From: Woronichinia naegeliana WA131
Lineage (GTDB): Bacteria > Cyanobacteriota > Cyanobacteriia > Cyanobacteriales > Microcystaceae
Length of the DNA: 64,000 bases
Direction of reading: 5' to 3'
Assembly: GCA_025370055.1 (NCBI GenBank)
Contig: CP073041.1
Span: 6,170,272 to 6,234,271, forward strand
The position numbers were made by a program, and so were the translations under genes. Under the pieces are notes generated by a model that made no database searches, was not told where the DNA came from, and worked only from the letters and a program-made list of their open reading frames with translations. Shown in pieces: positions 9,136 to 18,469 of this stretch. How positions within the stretch are numbered: the stretch's first letter is position 1; every line of letters starts with the position of its first letter.

Positions 9136-9711
9136 ATGCCCATTGCCGTCTATCAAAAGTCCCTGACGTATTATCTATCCTTATTTTTCTTTGCTCTGAT
9201 TTCTCTACCAGGGTTGGGGGTGGCAATGTCACCGTCTCAGTCCAAGGATATTGACCTCAAAGTGGGTATTATTCAGCGATTTGGCGATGAGAATAAAGAT
9301 CAACTGAACTTAAAAGAACCTAAAGGGGAAATTTTAACGATTCGGTTTCTGAATGAACAGGGACAACGTCAGACGATGGAAAGTAAACAGGCTCAGTTGG
9401 CGATCGCAGCGTCAGAGCAGGCAACTATATGGGAGCGTCAAGAGTTAGAAAAGGCAGAAAAAGTAAGAATTAAAGCACTACAGGTGATCGCGCCTAAAGC
9501 TAATGCAATGTGGGCAGAAATTGACACCCTGTTAGTTGCACCCAAGGCCCAAAATTACGATCAAGCCCTGAAATTATTAATACAATTGCGAGATTTAGCC
9601 AACTATCAAAATCAAACTGTTATTTTTCAGGAAAGGGTGCAAAGAATTGCTAAGAAATATCCCAACCGAACCGGTTTACTGGATCGATTACGTAAAGCTG
9701 AATTATGTTAA
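9136..9711 (+). CDS. Secreted protein of unknown function
   Basis: A 191-residue product from ATG 9136 (an upstream TTG at 9100 is possible). The first ~32 residues look like a signal peptide: KSLTYYLSLFFFALISLPGLGVA, cut near AMS. The mature N-terminus IDLKVGIIQRFGDE...LTIRFLNEQGQ recalls the N-terminal region of cyanobacterial SpoIID/LytB-domain proteins, from memory only. The rest is a charged helical segment (ERQELEKAEKVRIKALQVIAPKANAMW...) with no SpoIID catalytic domain. It lies 95 bp after the SBBP gene on the same strand, so co-expression is possible. I do not assign a function. Confidence 0.6.
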   Translation: MPIAVYQKSLTYYLSLFFFALISLPGLGVAMSPSQSKDIDLKVGIIQRFGDENKDQLNLKEPKGEILTIRFLNEQGQRQTMESKQAQLAIAASEQATIWERQELEKAEKVRIKALQVIAPKANAMWAEIDTLLVAPKAQNYDQALKLLIQLRDLANYQNQTVIFQERVQRIAKKYPNRTGLLDRLRKAELC

Positions 9712-9770
9712 TCTCAACTGATCTATTACTATGGAAGCAATCTTAAAGCTCATTTTTCCGATCAAAATGA

Positions 9771-10694
9771 TTAAGCAGGTACTAATTTTTCCTGTTCTTC
9801 CCAAAACCAGGCGATCGTTTTAGCTAACCCTGTATGTAAATTGGTGAGCGTTAGATCCGGCAAGACTTTTTGTAATTTTTCGACCTCTAAACATTTTGAT
9901 TTGGCACCAACATAGCGACTTGTATCAAATTGAATTTTCTCAAAATCATAACCAACCTGCTCACAAATCACCTTGGCAAAGTGACGAATCGTAAATTCTT
10001 CTCCTGCCCCAATATTGATTAAATCATGATCAACAGTTTGGGCAAGTTGAAGGGCAATCTGGGCAAAATCTTCTACATAAACCAGTTCTCTAGATTGATA
10101 GCCATCTCCCCAGAGAATGACAGGTTCGCCGTAAAGTTTTGCTCGAATAATTTTGCGGATCAGATCAAAAATAAAGTGCATTTGCCGCCCATCTGTGTGG
10201 TAGCCAGCCCCATAGAGTGTGGAAGGGACTAAACATAAATAATTTAACCCATACTGTTTATGTAGTGCTAATAAACCAACATAAAGCATTCTCTTGGTCA
10301 TGGCGTAGGTGAAGAGACTATCAATCGGAATGCCAGTTAAATAATTTTCTTCTCGCAAAGGTAAATTCGGATCGTAGGCACAACTGGTTCCCATGCAGAT
10401 AAATTTTGCTTGAGGTTGATATTGTTGCCACCAGGTCAGCATATTGGTATTGATTTGTTGATTAATAATCCACTGTTCTCCTGGATGGAAAAGACAAAAA
10501 TCACCAGCCTGAGTCCAGGCGGCTAAATGATAAATTTGGTCGTAGGAATGATGATTAAACTGATCGAGAGAGTCCGCTTTTCTCAGATCAGCATTTTTGG
10601 AGTTGATCCGCACTAATTCATGGCCCTGAGCTTCTAATTGAGAACATAATGTTGTTCCCAAAAATCCGGTTCCACCGGTGACTAAGATTTTCAT
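9771..10694 (-). CDS. NAD(P)-dependent epimerase/dehydratase (GDP-fucose-synthase-like SDR)
   Basis: A 307-residue extended short-chain dehydrogenase. The nucleotide-binding GGTGFLG is at residues 7-13, IYHLAAWTQ follows at ~55, the catalytic serine region is CMGTSCAYD and the YxxxK pair is YAMTK near 150. Later motifs LVPSTLYGAGYHTD and GDGYQSRELVYVEDFA are typical of enzymes acting on nucleotide sugars. It probably reshapes a sugar for exopolysaccharide or LPS. Exact substrate unknown; GDP-L-fucose synthase or a CDP/dTDP-sugar epimerase are both compatible. No neighbouring glycosyltransferases are present. Confidence 0.85.
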   Translation of the reverse strand: MKILVTGGTGFLGTTLCSQLEAQGHELVRINSKNADLRKADSLDQFNHHSYDQIYHLAAWTQAGDFCLFHPGEQWIINQQINTNMLTWWQQYQPQAKFICMGTSCAYDPNLPLREENYLTGIPIDSLFTYAMTKRMLYVGLLALHKQYGLNYLCLVPSTLYGAGYHTDGRQMHFIFDLIRKIIRAKLYGEPVILWGDGYQSRELVYVEDFAQIALQLAQTVDHDLINIGAGEEFTIRHFAKVICEQVGYDFEKIQFDTSRYVGAKSKCLEVEKLQKVLPDLTLTNLHTGLAKTIAWFWEEQEKLVPA

Positions 10695-10776
10695 TTAGTT
10701 TGCCAGCTTTTCTTTATTGGTTTGTTGTGTTGAGCATTATAAACGACTAAGGATCTTGGAAAACCCCACTTCTCCA

Positions 10777-11406
10777 TTAGGGCGACACACCATAGAAGGG
10801 TAAGGCTTCTGACCAGGGCGATCGCTGACCGGCTTGCCATGACTGATGGGCTAAAAGCAAGATCTGATCAACATTTTGGCCCAGGGCTTCTGGTGCGAGC
10901 AAGGGATGGAGATCGGGATCAATTTGGGCTAATTGCCTTTGCCAGTCGGGAGGATCTAAAAGGCGATCGCCGAAAATAATCTTGATAGACTGATCTTGGA
11001 TCTGATAAACCGCACCGTAGATTTGGCCACGAGTAGCCGCCATTTGCACCGCAATTAAGCCAGATGGGGAAAGATGATCCACTTTGGAAAGGGCGAAGGC
11101 CGCTAAACTCGACAGGGCAAAGACCGGAATATGCAATTGTTGCCCCAAAGTACGGGCTGTTACCAGACCAATACGAATACTGGTAAAACTGCCTGGCCCC
11201 TGAGCAACCGCTAGATAGGCCATATCTGACCAGGTTTGGGGTTGAATAAATTCTGCTAAATGGAGATGTAATTGGTTAGATAATTCCCGCCCCAAATCCC
11301 AGGTTTGACTGCGGCTAATCTCACCATTGACGGCGATCGCCAACCCCAATTGTTGACTACTGGTATGCAAAGCCAGCCCATAGATGGGAGTCGTCTGAGT
11401 CGTCAT
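10777..11406 (-). CDS. tsaB: tRNA threonylcarbamoyladenosine biosynthesis protein TsaB
   Basis: A 209-residue ASKHA-fold protein. It opens with YGLALHTSSQQLGLAI and carries the signature GPGSFTSIRIGLVTARTLGQQLHIPVFALSSLAA. TsaB is the inactive homologue that scaffolds TsaD in making t6A37 on tRNAs reading ANN codons. ATG 11406 is preferred; a GTG at 11409 directly precedes it. Contains HIP1 sites (GGCGATCGC), as do other native genes here. Confidence 0.92.
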   Translation of the reverse strand: MTTQTTPIYGLALHTSSQQLGLAIAVNGEISRSQTWDLGRELSNQLHLHLAEFIQPQTWSDMAYLAVAQGPGSFTSIRIGLVTARTLGQQLHIPVFALSSLAAFALSKVDHLSPSGLIAVQMAATRGQIYGAVYQIQDQSIKIIFGDRLLDPPDWQRQLAQIDPDLHPLLAPEALGQNVDQILLLAHQSWQAGQRSPWSEALPFYGVSP

Positions 11407-11739
11407 CACGTTCCAAATCCCTCTCTTCTCATAAAATTTACTTAAGTTAATGAAGTTTTGTATATCTCCTAACCGCAGGGGCCTTAGCGGATGAGATAGG
11501 ATAGGAACTATGAACTCTATAAGCCGATGTTGTTCTTACGCAAGATTCCCTTCGCTAGTTTACTGGGTCTGTAGCCCACTGGCCACATCTTTCACCTCTA
11601 GTCTGTGTTTCCCTTAATTTGAAAACTCTTTCCTTGAGGTCAATCAGCCCTCTTGGTATAAATACTTACGGTAAAATCGGCAATCTACGTTAAACTTTGT
11701 TTAGATTTGTAAATTGCTTGCAATTAGGAAGATTCCATC
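11407..11739. other. Divergent intergenic region, possible structured RNA
   Basis: 333 bp between the divergent tsaB and SGNH-hydrolase genes. The middle (about 11470-11630) is GC-richer than usual spacer DNA and holds small hairpins: CCGCAGGGGCCTTAGCGG on the plus strand and TGGGTCTGTAGCCCA near 11567. I found no open frame. A small RNA is possible, but I cannot name one. Near the right gene, GGTATAAATACTT (about 11655-11667) could serve as an AT-rich promoter element. Confidence 0.3.
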
Positions 11740-12465
11740 ATGCAAACAATCTCGCCTCCTACCTTAAATGGTTCTGTTTCCCGTTTTGAGCATCCCCTGA
11801 AAATTATTGCTATGGGGGACAGTTTGGTCTATGGCTACGGCGATCCCATTGGGGGAGGATGGGTAGAACGTCTGCGCCGTCTGTGGATGGAAGGTGATGG
11901 CCACGTTCTCTATAACCTAGGCATTCGCGGCGATCGCGTTTCCCAGGTCGCCGAGCGATTAGAATTAGAGTTTCGCTATCGAGGAGAAATTCGCAATAAG
12001 GTTCCAGACCTGCTTATCCTCTCGGTGGGGGTCAATGATTCTCCCCGTTTAGGGCGACCCGATGGCCGTTCCTTTACCGATTTATTGTTGTTTGAAAAAC
12101 AGGTTAATCATCTTTTAGAACAGGCCCAGCAACTTTGTCCCGTCTTATTTGTGGGCATGGTTCCTGTTAATGAGTCCAAAATGCCTTTTCTAGATTGTTT
12201 TTATTTCAATCATGCCGATCAATATAAGTATAAGGAACTGAGTAAACAACTCTGTGCGGCGCACAATATTCCTTATCTCGATATTTTTGATCTTTGGCAA
12301 CAGCGTGGTGAAGCTTGGATTAACTCACACCTAATGGAAGATGGTCTCCATCCCAATGTGGCCGGTTATAAAGCGTTATTAGATGATGTGTTAGCTTGGC
12401 AACCTTTACATCACAAACTCCGTCCAGTGGCCTCTTTCTTGCAAGGAGAGCTTGCTGTTAGATAA
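11740..12465 (+). CDS. SGNH/GDSL-family hydrolase
   Basis: A 241-residue protein with all four SGNH blocks: MGDSLVYG (catalytic serine) near residue 26, NLGIRGD (glycine), LSVGVNDSP (asparagine) and EDGLHPNVAGY (Asp-x-x-His) near 205. These enzymes are esterases, lipases or acyl-thioesterases; the substrate cannot be read from the sequence. No signal peptide, so it is probably cytosolic. It stands alone and is followed by a hairpin terminator. Confidence 0.88.
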   Translation: MQTISPPTLNGSVSRFEHPLKIIAMGDSLVYGYGDPIGGGWVERLRRLWMEGDGHVLYNLGIRGDRVSQVAERLELEFRYRGEIRNKVPDLLILSVGVNDSPRLGRPDGRSFTDLLLFEKQVNHLLEQAQQLCPVLFVGMVPVNESKMPFLDCFYFNHADQYKYKELSKQLCAAHNIPYLDIFDLWQQRGEAWINSHLMEDGLHPNVAGYKALLDDVLAWQPLHHKLRPVASFLQGELAVR

Positions 12466-12493
12466 GCAGCTAATGATCTTAAACAGATAAGGG

Positions 12494-12513
12494 CAAGGGG
12501 CTTAAGCCCCTTG
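12494..12513 (+). terminator. Hairpin terminator after the SGNH hydrolase gene
   Basis: The perfect palindrome CAAGGGGCTTAAGCCCCTTG lies 29 bp after the stop codon, followed by TTGGGGATTTTTC. The short T-run is displaced, so termination efficiency is uncertain. It may also serve the convergent permease gene. Confidence 0.6.
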
Positions 12514-12600
12514 TTGGGGATTTTTCGGTAAAATCACCAGATAATTTAAGCGGGTGAAAGTTGATCTTTTAAAGTTAGAAGACTAGTATAATTGACTCTT

Positions 12601-13908
12601 TTAATCACTACGAAGGGCGATAATTGCATCAAGTTTGGCCGCATTACGGGCTGGAACCACACCAGCAATTAAACCCACTGTCACCGAAATACCGAAGCCG
12701 GAGGTAATTGACCAGATAGAGATGACCAAGGGAATTTTCATGGTCTGGGTTGAGCCGATCGCGATCGTAATACCCAGGACAATGCCAATCACGCCACCCA
12801 CTGTCGAAACCACCACTGCCTCTGTTAAAAATTGGGACAAAATAGCGGTATAAGTTGCTCCCAAAGCTTTACGGAGTCCCACTTCTTTGGTTCTTTCCAC
12901 CACTGAAACCAGCATAATATTGGCAATACCAATGCCACCTACCACTAAAGAAATACCAGCGATCGCTACTACCATAACTGTAAACATACTGACGACACTG
13001 GTGAAAGTATTAATCACATCCACCTGATTAATAATGCGAAAATCATCTAATTCGGGAGGATAAATATTATGGCGCAATCGTAATAAATTGGTCACTTGAA
13101 ATTGAGTAGCATCCAGTTGATTCCCATCCTTGGCCGCCACCCAGATCCCTGAAATTGCAACACCAGAAATGGCATTATTGCCCACAATTCGACTGGACAT
13201 ATTACTAAGGGGAATAAAGATGCGATCATCTTGATCTACATTGCCAATTGCCCCTTTAGGCGGCATCACACCAATGACTCGATAAAGTTGATTTTGAATC
13301 CGAATTTCTTTACCAATGGGGGATTCTTTGCCAAATAATTGATCCCGAACTTTAGTTCCTAAAATGGCAACGGGTTGGGCATTATCTAAATCCGTCTGGG
13401 TAAAAAATTGGCCGATTTCAGGATAGGAATCTTTGACATCAGGATAGTTTAAATCGGTTCCCAATACCGAAGTGGCGATATTTTGACCGCTATAGACAAC
13501 CTGTATATTTCCCCGTTGTAAAAAAGCAGTAACTTTTCTAGCGGCTGTCACCTGAGCAGCGATCGCCTTAGCATCTTCTAAGGTCAAGGTAGAGGCCGAA
13601 CCAGCCCCCTGACTAATGCCGCCACTACTAGCAGCCCCCGCTAAAACGAGAATCACATCCGAACCGAGGGATTGAATCTGTTGCTCCGTTGCTTTTTTAA
13701 CCCCTTCCCCTAAAGAGGTAATCGCCACCACCGAACTGATCCCAATCACCATCCCCAACATGGTTAGCCCCGTTCGTAACTTATTATTCCACAGAGATTG
13801 GACGGCCATGGTTAGAATTTCTGTCACCAGGGAACGATTTAAAAGCTGTTCCTCTGGGGTTAACCCTGACTGATCTTTCTGTTTTAAGGCTTCATTCTTT
13901 TTTTTCAT
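12601..13908 (-). CDS. MacB/FtsX-type ABC transporter permease
   Basis: A 435-residue protein with a first membrane span around 45-65 (NNKLRTGLTMLGMVIGISSVVAITSLGEGVKKA), a long periplasmic MacB_PCD domain with SLGSDVILVL and VAILGTKVRDQLFG, and three C-terminal spans beginning near 305 with the FtsX signature RTKEVGLRKALGAT. It forms the transmembrane part of a tripartite or mechanotransmission ABC system. No ATPase domain is present in the protein or beside it. Upstream on the same strand sits an adaptor gene of the MacA/HlyD kind, its natural partner, 241 bp away. Confidence 0.9.
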   Translation of the reverse strand: MKKKNEALKQKDQSGLTPEEQLLNRSLVTEILTMAVQSLWNNKLRTGLTMLGMVIGISSVVAITSLGEGVKKATEQQIQSLGSDVILVLAGAASSGGISQGAGSASTLTLEDAKAIAAQVTAARKVTAFLQRGNIQVVYSGQNIATSVLGTDLNYPDVKDSYPEIGQFFTQTDLDNAQPVAILGTKVRDQLFGKESPIGKEIRIQNQLYRVIGVMPPKGAIGNVDQDDRIFIPLSNMSSRIVGNNAISGVAISGIWVAAKDGNQLDATQFQVTNLLRLRHNIYPPELDDFRIINQVDVINTFTSVVSMFTVMVVAIAGISLVVGGIGIANIMLVSVVERTKEVGLRKALGATYTAILSQFLTEAVVVSTVGGVIGIVLGITIAIGSTQTMKIPLVISIWSITSGFGISVTVGLIAGVVPARNAAKLDAIIALRSD

Positions 13909-14020
13909 ATTAAGTAGCTGTTTACAATTAAATTAAAGATAGATTTTTTGCTTGATCCCCCTGCCACCCTTAATAAAGCTGCCGTGTACACATAAGTTTT
14001 TGGTTTTCTGTTTCACCTGA

Positions 14021-14104
14021 TCCAGCCCCCTAAATCCCCCAATACTGGGGGACTTTGAACCGCGAAAGAGACCGATCTCCCCCAATTTTGGAGGGCTGGG
14101 GGGC
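14021..14104. repeat. GC-rich inverted repeat between permease and adaptor genes
   Basis: The arms CCAGCCCCCTAAATCCCCCA (14022-14041) and TTTTGGAGGGCTGGGGGG (about 14086-14103) can pair imperfectly, and an inner CCCCCAATACTGGGGG hairpin is perfect. Such C-tract/G-tract palindromes are common interspersed repeats in cyanobacterial genomes. It could act as an attenuator or terminator between the two transport genes. Confidence 0.65.
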
Positions 14105-14149
14105 AAAATTTGGCAGGATTATTTTTCAGCATTTTCTTCGCCCCAAACC

Positions 14150-15862
14150 CTATCTAGAACCACCACCTAAACCGGGCATACCAGGGGAGCCTGGAACTTT
14201 AGAACGAGGTCGTTTACCATCAGGAAAGGTAATTAAAATACGATCTTTTTCCTGTAAACCGGAGCTTATTTCTGTTTTGTCATTAACCGTTAAGCCCGTC
14301 TTAATCGGCACAAACTCGGCTTGATTATTTTTCCACAGATAAACGCCGGTTCCTTCTTCTTGGCGAACAATGGCCACTGTCGGGACAACTAAAACATTCT
14401 TAACTTGACCGGCTGCGAATTCCACTCGTACATTCATTCCTGATCTCAGTAAATTTTGAGAATCATTTAAAATAGCAACTTTCACTTCAAAACTGGTGAC
14501 ATTTTGTTGCACAATCGATTGGGGAGCAATTTGAATAACTTTTCCGACAAAGGTTTTGGTGGGATAGGCATCGGCTTTAATCAGGGCTTTTTGGCCTAAA
14601 CTCATCTGGGCAATGTTACTTTCTGAAACGTTAGTCACAATTTGATTGCGTGCTGCTAATGCCAAAATAGAAGACGAGGTGGCCGAAGAGACAGCACTGC
14701 CAGCAGTAGTTGGGGTAACAAAAGCACCAGGATCGGCGTATTTACGAGCCACAATACCATCGAAAGGAGCGCGAATTTCCGTATCTTGAATTTGGGTTTG
14801 AACCGTTTTTAAATTCCCCTGGGCGATCGCGACTTGAGCTTGAGCTTGGGCAATATCTTCGGCACGAGAGCCAGATTTCATTAAAGATAAAGCAGCCTGT
14901 TTTTGAGCAACAACCTCTGCGGCCTGTTGAATTTCCTCTGGACGAAAACCGGATTTGATTAAAGATAGAGCGGCCTGTTTTTGGGCTACGACTTCTGCGG
15001 CCTGTTGAATTTCCTCTGGACGAGAACCAGATTTGATTAAAGATAGAGCTTGTTTAGCTTCCCGTACCTGGGCGGCGGCATTATCCCGTTGAGTGCGTGA
15101 ATTTTCCCAATCCCTTTCAGCGATCGCGCCTTCTTCATTAAGAGTACGATTCTGAAGGAAAACCAGATCCGCCTGGCGTTGATTACTGAGGGCATTTTCT
15201 AAGCGGGCTTGGGCTTGAGCAATATCTTGAGGACGATTACCTCTTCTTAACTTGTCTAAATTAGCTTGGGCTTGACCGAGTTCGGCTTGAGCTTGGGCAA
15301 TATCTTGAGGGCGATTGCCAGCTTTTAACTTGTCTAAATTAGCTTGGGCTTGACCAAGTTCGGCTTGGGCTTGGGCAATATCTTGAGGACGATTTCCCGC
15401 TTTTAACTTTGCTAAATTGGCTTGGGCTTGAGTGACTTGACCCTGACTTTGTAGGAGTTGACCCTGGAAATTTGAGTCATCCATTTTGGCTAGTAACTGT
15501 CCTTTTTGAACGCGATCGCCTTCTTTAACAAACAATTGTTTGAGAATGCCAGAATTTTTAGGACTCACATTGACGGAAAGTTGGGGTTGTACTGTCCCAT
15601 TGGCCATGACGGTGACAGTTAAATTTTGACGTTGAACGGAAACCGTATTTTGGAGGTGTTTGGCTTTAATTTCAGGAACAACCACATTTTGTTGATAGAG
15701 AGTCCAGCCCCCCCAACCACAAAGTCCCAGCACCATTAAGGCCATTACCCCCTTGAGGGGATTGAGGAGAGGATGGGATTTGGTTTTGGCAGAGAAGGAT
15801 TGGGTTACAGCAGGACTCTCAGTGGGATTCTCGGTGGGATTCTTAGTTAAATTACTGTGCAT
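14150..15862 (-). CDS. HlyD/MacA-family membrane fusion (periplasmic adaptor) protein
   Basis: A 570-residue adaptor from ATG 15862 (an in-frame TTG is at 15871). A basic N-terminus and a single membrane anchor (~residues 36-57) are followed by a barrel-sandwich half-motif with GILKQLFVKEGDRVQKGQLLAKMD. Then comes a long alpha-helical hairpin, and the closing half DTEIRAPFDGIVARKYADPGAFV. The hairpin is built from 26-residue repeats, three on each arm. A beta-barrel and membrane-proximal domain end in PDGKRPRSKVPG. It should link the MacB-like permease to an outer-membrane channel. At 570 residues it is longer than a typical ~370-400-residue MacA, and the hairpin explains most of the difference. 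Confidence 0.92.
   Translation of the reverse strand: MHSNLTKNPTENPTESPAVTQSFSAKTKSHPLLNPLKGVMALMVLGLCGWGGWTLYQQNVVVPEIKAKHLQNTVSVQRQNLTVTVMANGTVQPQLSVNVSPKNSGILKQLFVKEGDRVQKGQLLAKMDDSNFQGQLLQSQGQVTQAQANLAKLKAGNRPQDIAQAQAELGQAQANLDKLKAGNRPQDIAQAQAELGQAQANLDKLRRGNRPQDIAQAQARLENALSNQRQADLVFLQNRTLNEEGAIAERDWENSRTQRDNAAAQVREAKQALSLIKSGSRPEEIQQAAEVVAQKQAALSLIKSGFRPEEIQQAAEVVAQKQAALSLMKSGSRAEDIAQAQAQVAIAQGNLKTVQTQIQDTEIRAPFDGIVARKYADPGAFVTPTTAGSAVSSATSSSILALAARNQIVTNVSESNIAQMSLGQKALIKADAYPTKTFVGKVIQIAPQSIVQQNVTSFEVKVAILNDSQNLLRSGMNVRVEFAAGQVKNVLVVPTVAIVRQEEGTGVYLWKNNQAEFVPIKTGLTVNDKTEISSGLQEKDRILITFPDGKRPRSKVPGSPGMPGLGGGSR
14798..15400 (-). repeat. Two blocks of three 78-bp repeats inside the adaptor gene
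   Basis: Ascending arm (15400-15167): three copies of the unit AGNRPQDIAQAQAELGQAQA plus NLDKLK. Descending arm (15031-14798): three copies of SGSRPEEIQQAAEVVAQKQA plus ALSLIK. Both units are 26 residues (78 bp), so both arms of the coiled-coil hairpin are extended by the same amount. Confidence 0.9.
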
Positions 15863-16054
15863 CGAAGTCAACAGTTAGGTAAAAGTATTGAAGCAATGGT
15901 CGCAAGAAACCCAGGTGTCTAGAAATCAGGTCTATATTTTTTTAGACTTGAACCTTGATCATAACGTTCAAAGGCTTGGGAATCCTGAGGGGCTAAGGTA
16001 ATTTGGAAAAAAGTTCAGAGCTTTCACTTTTGCTTGAATTTTTTCGACTATGTC

Positions 16055-18313
16055 CTAACTGTCCCCTTCAAAACGGGCGATCGCGGCCTGGATAGCTTCA
16101 ATACGTCGCACAATTTCTCGTAGTTCAGTAATGACAATATTGTAATCTCGAAGGTAAGGGCGTAATTGTTGACTATCTTGATGATTACTAATTTCGCTTA
16201 AACGGGCTTGCTGGAGAGTTTGAAGGTGAGAAAAAATGTCTTGTACCGTTTCATTTAAAGCTGGCAGGGGAAGCGGTTTTTGATTATTTTGTAAAGACTG
16301 GGACAGCATGGTGAGAGCTTCTGTCACCTGTTGAGTAAATAAAGCAATATTGGGATGAGCTTCACTGCCACGATACTGCTCTAATTGGGTCAATAAAATG
16401 GTAACGCCTCGACCTAAACGGGGAATATAATTCGCTAAGGTAATGGCAGGTTCTATTTTGACAAAAGGCGTACTGGGATCATCCATCAAACGTTCCAGGG
16501 CAGTTTGCAAACAAGTATTAGCAATTCTGGCTTTGTTACGACGCTGATGCAGTTCCTCCACTTGATAAACGGTTTTATCTAAAAAGGCTGTCATCACGGC
16601 TTGAAAATAGAGATTGACTTTGTTAAGAGCCGTAATCGCAACCGTTGAAAAACGCCATTCTTCTTTTTGACGGAGCAAACCAAAAGATAAAGAAAAGGCT
16701 AAAATTCCCCCAATCAAGGTGCAAACAATTCGGTCAGTGATGCCTAGGCTTCCAGATGTTTGACCAGAAATTTGATGCAAAATGAGGGCAAAAGCGGTAA
16801 TAAAAAAGACGGCTAAACTATAGTGAAAACGAATTAAGGAAATGGCGATCGCCATCGAAATAATGCCAATCATTTCTAGCCAAAGGGGATCTTGAACCGT
16901 CACCAAAATAATATAAACGGCTCCTACCCCTAAGATCGTACCTAAAATACGGGAGAAAAAGCGTTGAAAGGTCAAACTAAAGTCTGGCTTGAGGACAAAT
17001 AAGAGGGTTAAACCAATCCAAAAACCCTGTCGAATGGGCAATAAAGTATAAATTAAAATACCCAATACGGCTCCTATACTTAAACGGAGAGCATGACGAA
17101 AGAGTGGCGATTCTATACTAAAATTTTCTTTTAAAGGTTCCCACCACGGCTGTTTAGAGCTAATACCTAAAGCTTTTATTTCAGATTTATGACGAGATAA
17201 AATTTTGGCAATTTTTTCGCGATTTCCGATGGGTTGTTTATGACTATCTCCAAGCTGAAGTTCCTGGGTGGTTTGAACCGTTAATTGCAGTTGAGATTGT
17301 AATTTCTCTAGCCAAATATTTAATTGTTCTACCGTAATCCAACTGGTATAGTCATCCACATCCTGAGTCAAGGTTTGCTGTTGTAATTGCTGTTGGAGAG
17401 CTTTGATCAGTAATTGGAGGCGATCGCAATCAGGCTTTTTCTGTTTACCTAAAATCAGTTGAGCAATATCTTCACAAATCAGTGCAACTTGTTTTAAAAC
17501 ATCTTCTAATAAAATTTCAACGGTTGCTAATTGGGGGAGAGAATGGAGTGTAACAATCTCCCGCATAGCGGTTAACGTCGTCATAATGCGATCGCTATCT
17601 TCAATTAAAACGATTAACAATTCCCGTAAATCATTGTGTCCCCAACTGCCTAGACGAGTATAGGTAAGGGTCTCTCTGGATTTCAAAAGTAATTGACGAA
17701 CCTGAACAAAAGACTGATCATTTTGTTCTCTATCCAGTTTGACCGTTGATACCCGTTGGAGATGTTGAGCAATACCTTGAAAATTTTGAGCAACAACTTT
17801 ACGTAAAGGATAATTGGGCTGAAACGGCCAAATAAATAAGGCCAGAAAGATTGACCACAATCCTCCCATTAATCCTAACAGCGATCGCATTAAGGCTGTA
17901 TCCAGACCACCCTGGGGCAAAGAAATGGCTAATAACAGCGTAAAACCTAGAACTACTCCGGCAGCCCCTCCATTTTCACCATAAACCGTTAAGTAACCCG
18001 CTAAAAATAAGCCTATTGATACCAGTAATAACGTCCAACCGAGGGAGCCACTCACCAAAGTTCCCAAAAATAAAGCTAGGAAAACCCCAACCGTTGTTCC
18101 TATCAGGGTTTTTGCCCGTTGAGCATAGAGTCCTCCCACATCCGCCAACATCATAATCTGGGCAAATAGGGTGATCGTCAGCCAGTCCTGTTGTTCATGT
18201 AGTACCAGACCTAGCAAGCTCGGAATGGCCATCGCCATCAATGTCCGAATGCCCCTAGTAATTTCGATTTTTCCACCGGGACGTAATAGAAACGCAAACC
18301 GCTTAATCAGCAT
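16055..18313 (-). CDS. FUSC-family inner-membrane protein
   Basis: A 752-residue protein with the duplicated layout of the aromatic-acid/fusaric-acid resistance family. One cluster of about six membrane helices lies at residues ~25-165, a helical cytoplasmic region at ~170-385 is rich in Q and L, and a second helix cluster lies at ~405-545 (RHALRLSIGAVLGILIYTLL...LLFVLKPDFSLTFQRFFSRILGT). A C-terminal helical domain ends in EIVRRIEAIQAAIARFEGDS. Family members export aromatic acids or fusaric acid with an HlyD-type partner. The adaptor gene starts 193 bp downstream on the same strand. Start ATG 18313 is the only reasonable one. Confidence 0.87.
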   Translation of the reverse strand: MLIKRFAFLLRPGGKIEITRGIRTLMAMAIPSLLGLVLHEQQDWLTITLFAQIMMLADVGGLYAQRAKTLIGTTVGVFLALFLGTLVSGSLGWTLLLVSIGLFLAGYLTVYGENGGAAGVVLGFTLLLAISLPQGGLDTALMRSLLGLMGGLWSIFLALFIWPFQPNYPLRKVVAQNFQGIAQHLQRVSTVKLDREQNDQSFVQVRQLLLKSRETLTYTRLGSWGHNDLRELLIVLIEDSDRIMTTLTAMREIVTLHSLPQLATVEILLEDVLKQVALICEDIAQLILGKQKKPDCDRLQLLIKALQQQLQQQTLTQDVDDYTSWITVEQLNIWLEKLQSQLQLTVQTTQELQLGDSHKQPIGNREKIAKILSRHKSEIKALGISSKQPWWEPLKENFSIESPLFRHALRLSIGAVLGILIYTLLPIRQGFWIGLTLLFVLKPDFSLTFQRFFSRILGTILGVGAVYIILVTVQDPLWLEMIGIISMAIAISLIRFHYSLAVFFITAFALILHQISGQTSGSLGITDRIVCTLIGGILAFSLSFGLLRQKEEWRFSTVAITALNKVNLYFQAVMTAFLDKTVYQVEELHQRRNKARIANTCLQTALERLMDDPSTPFVKIEPAITLANYIPRLGRGVTILLTQLEQYRGSEAHPNIALFTQQVTEALTMLSQSLQNNQKPLPLPALNETVQDIFSHLQTLQQARLSEISNHQDSQQLRPYLRDYNIVITELREIVRRIEAIQAAIARFEGDS

Positions 18314-18469
18314 TTACCACCCATCAGCAAGCTATCTAACTACGTTAAATTAAATGAACAGTCTTCTCATTTACAACCGCTAAAAACAACAATCCTGAAA
18401 ACAAGATAACCATTGCATAGCCATCCCATCTTCAGGATCGTAATTGGGTTAACCCCTAGAGGACTTATT

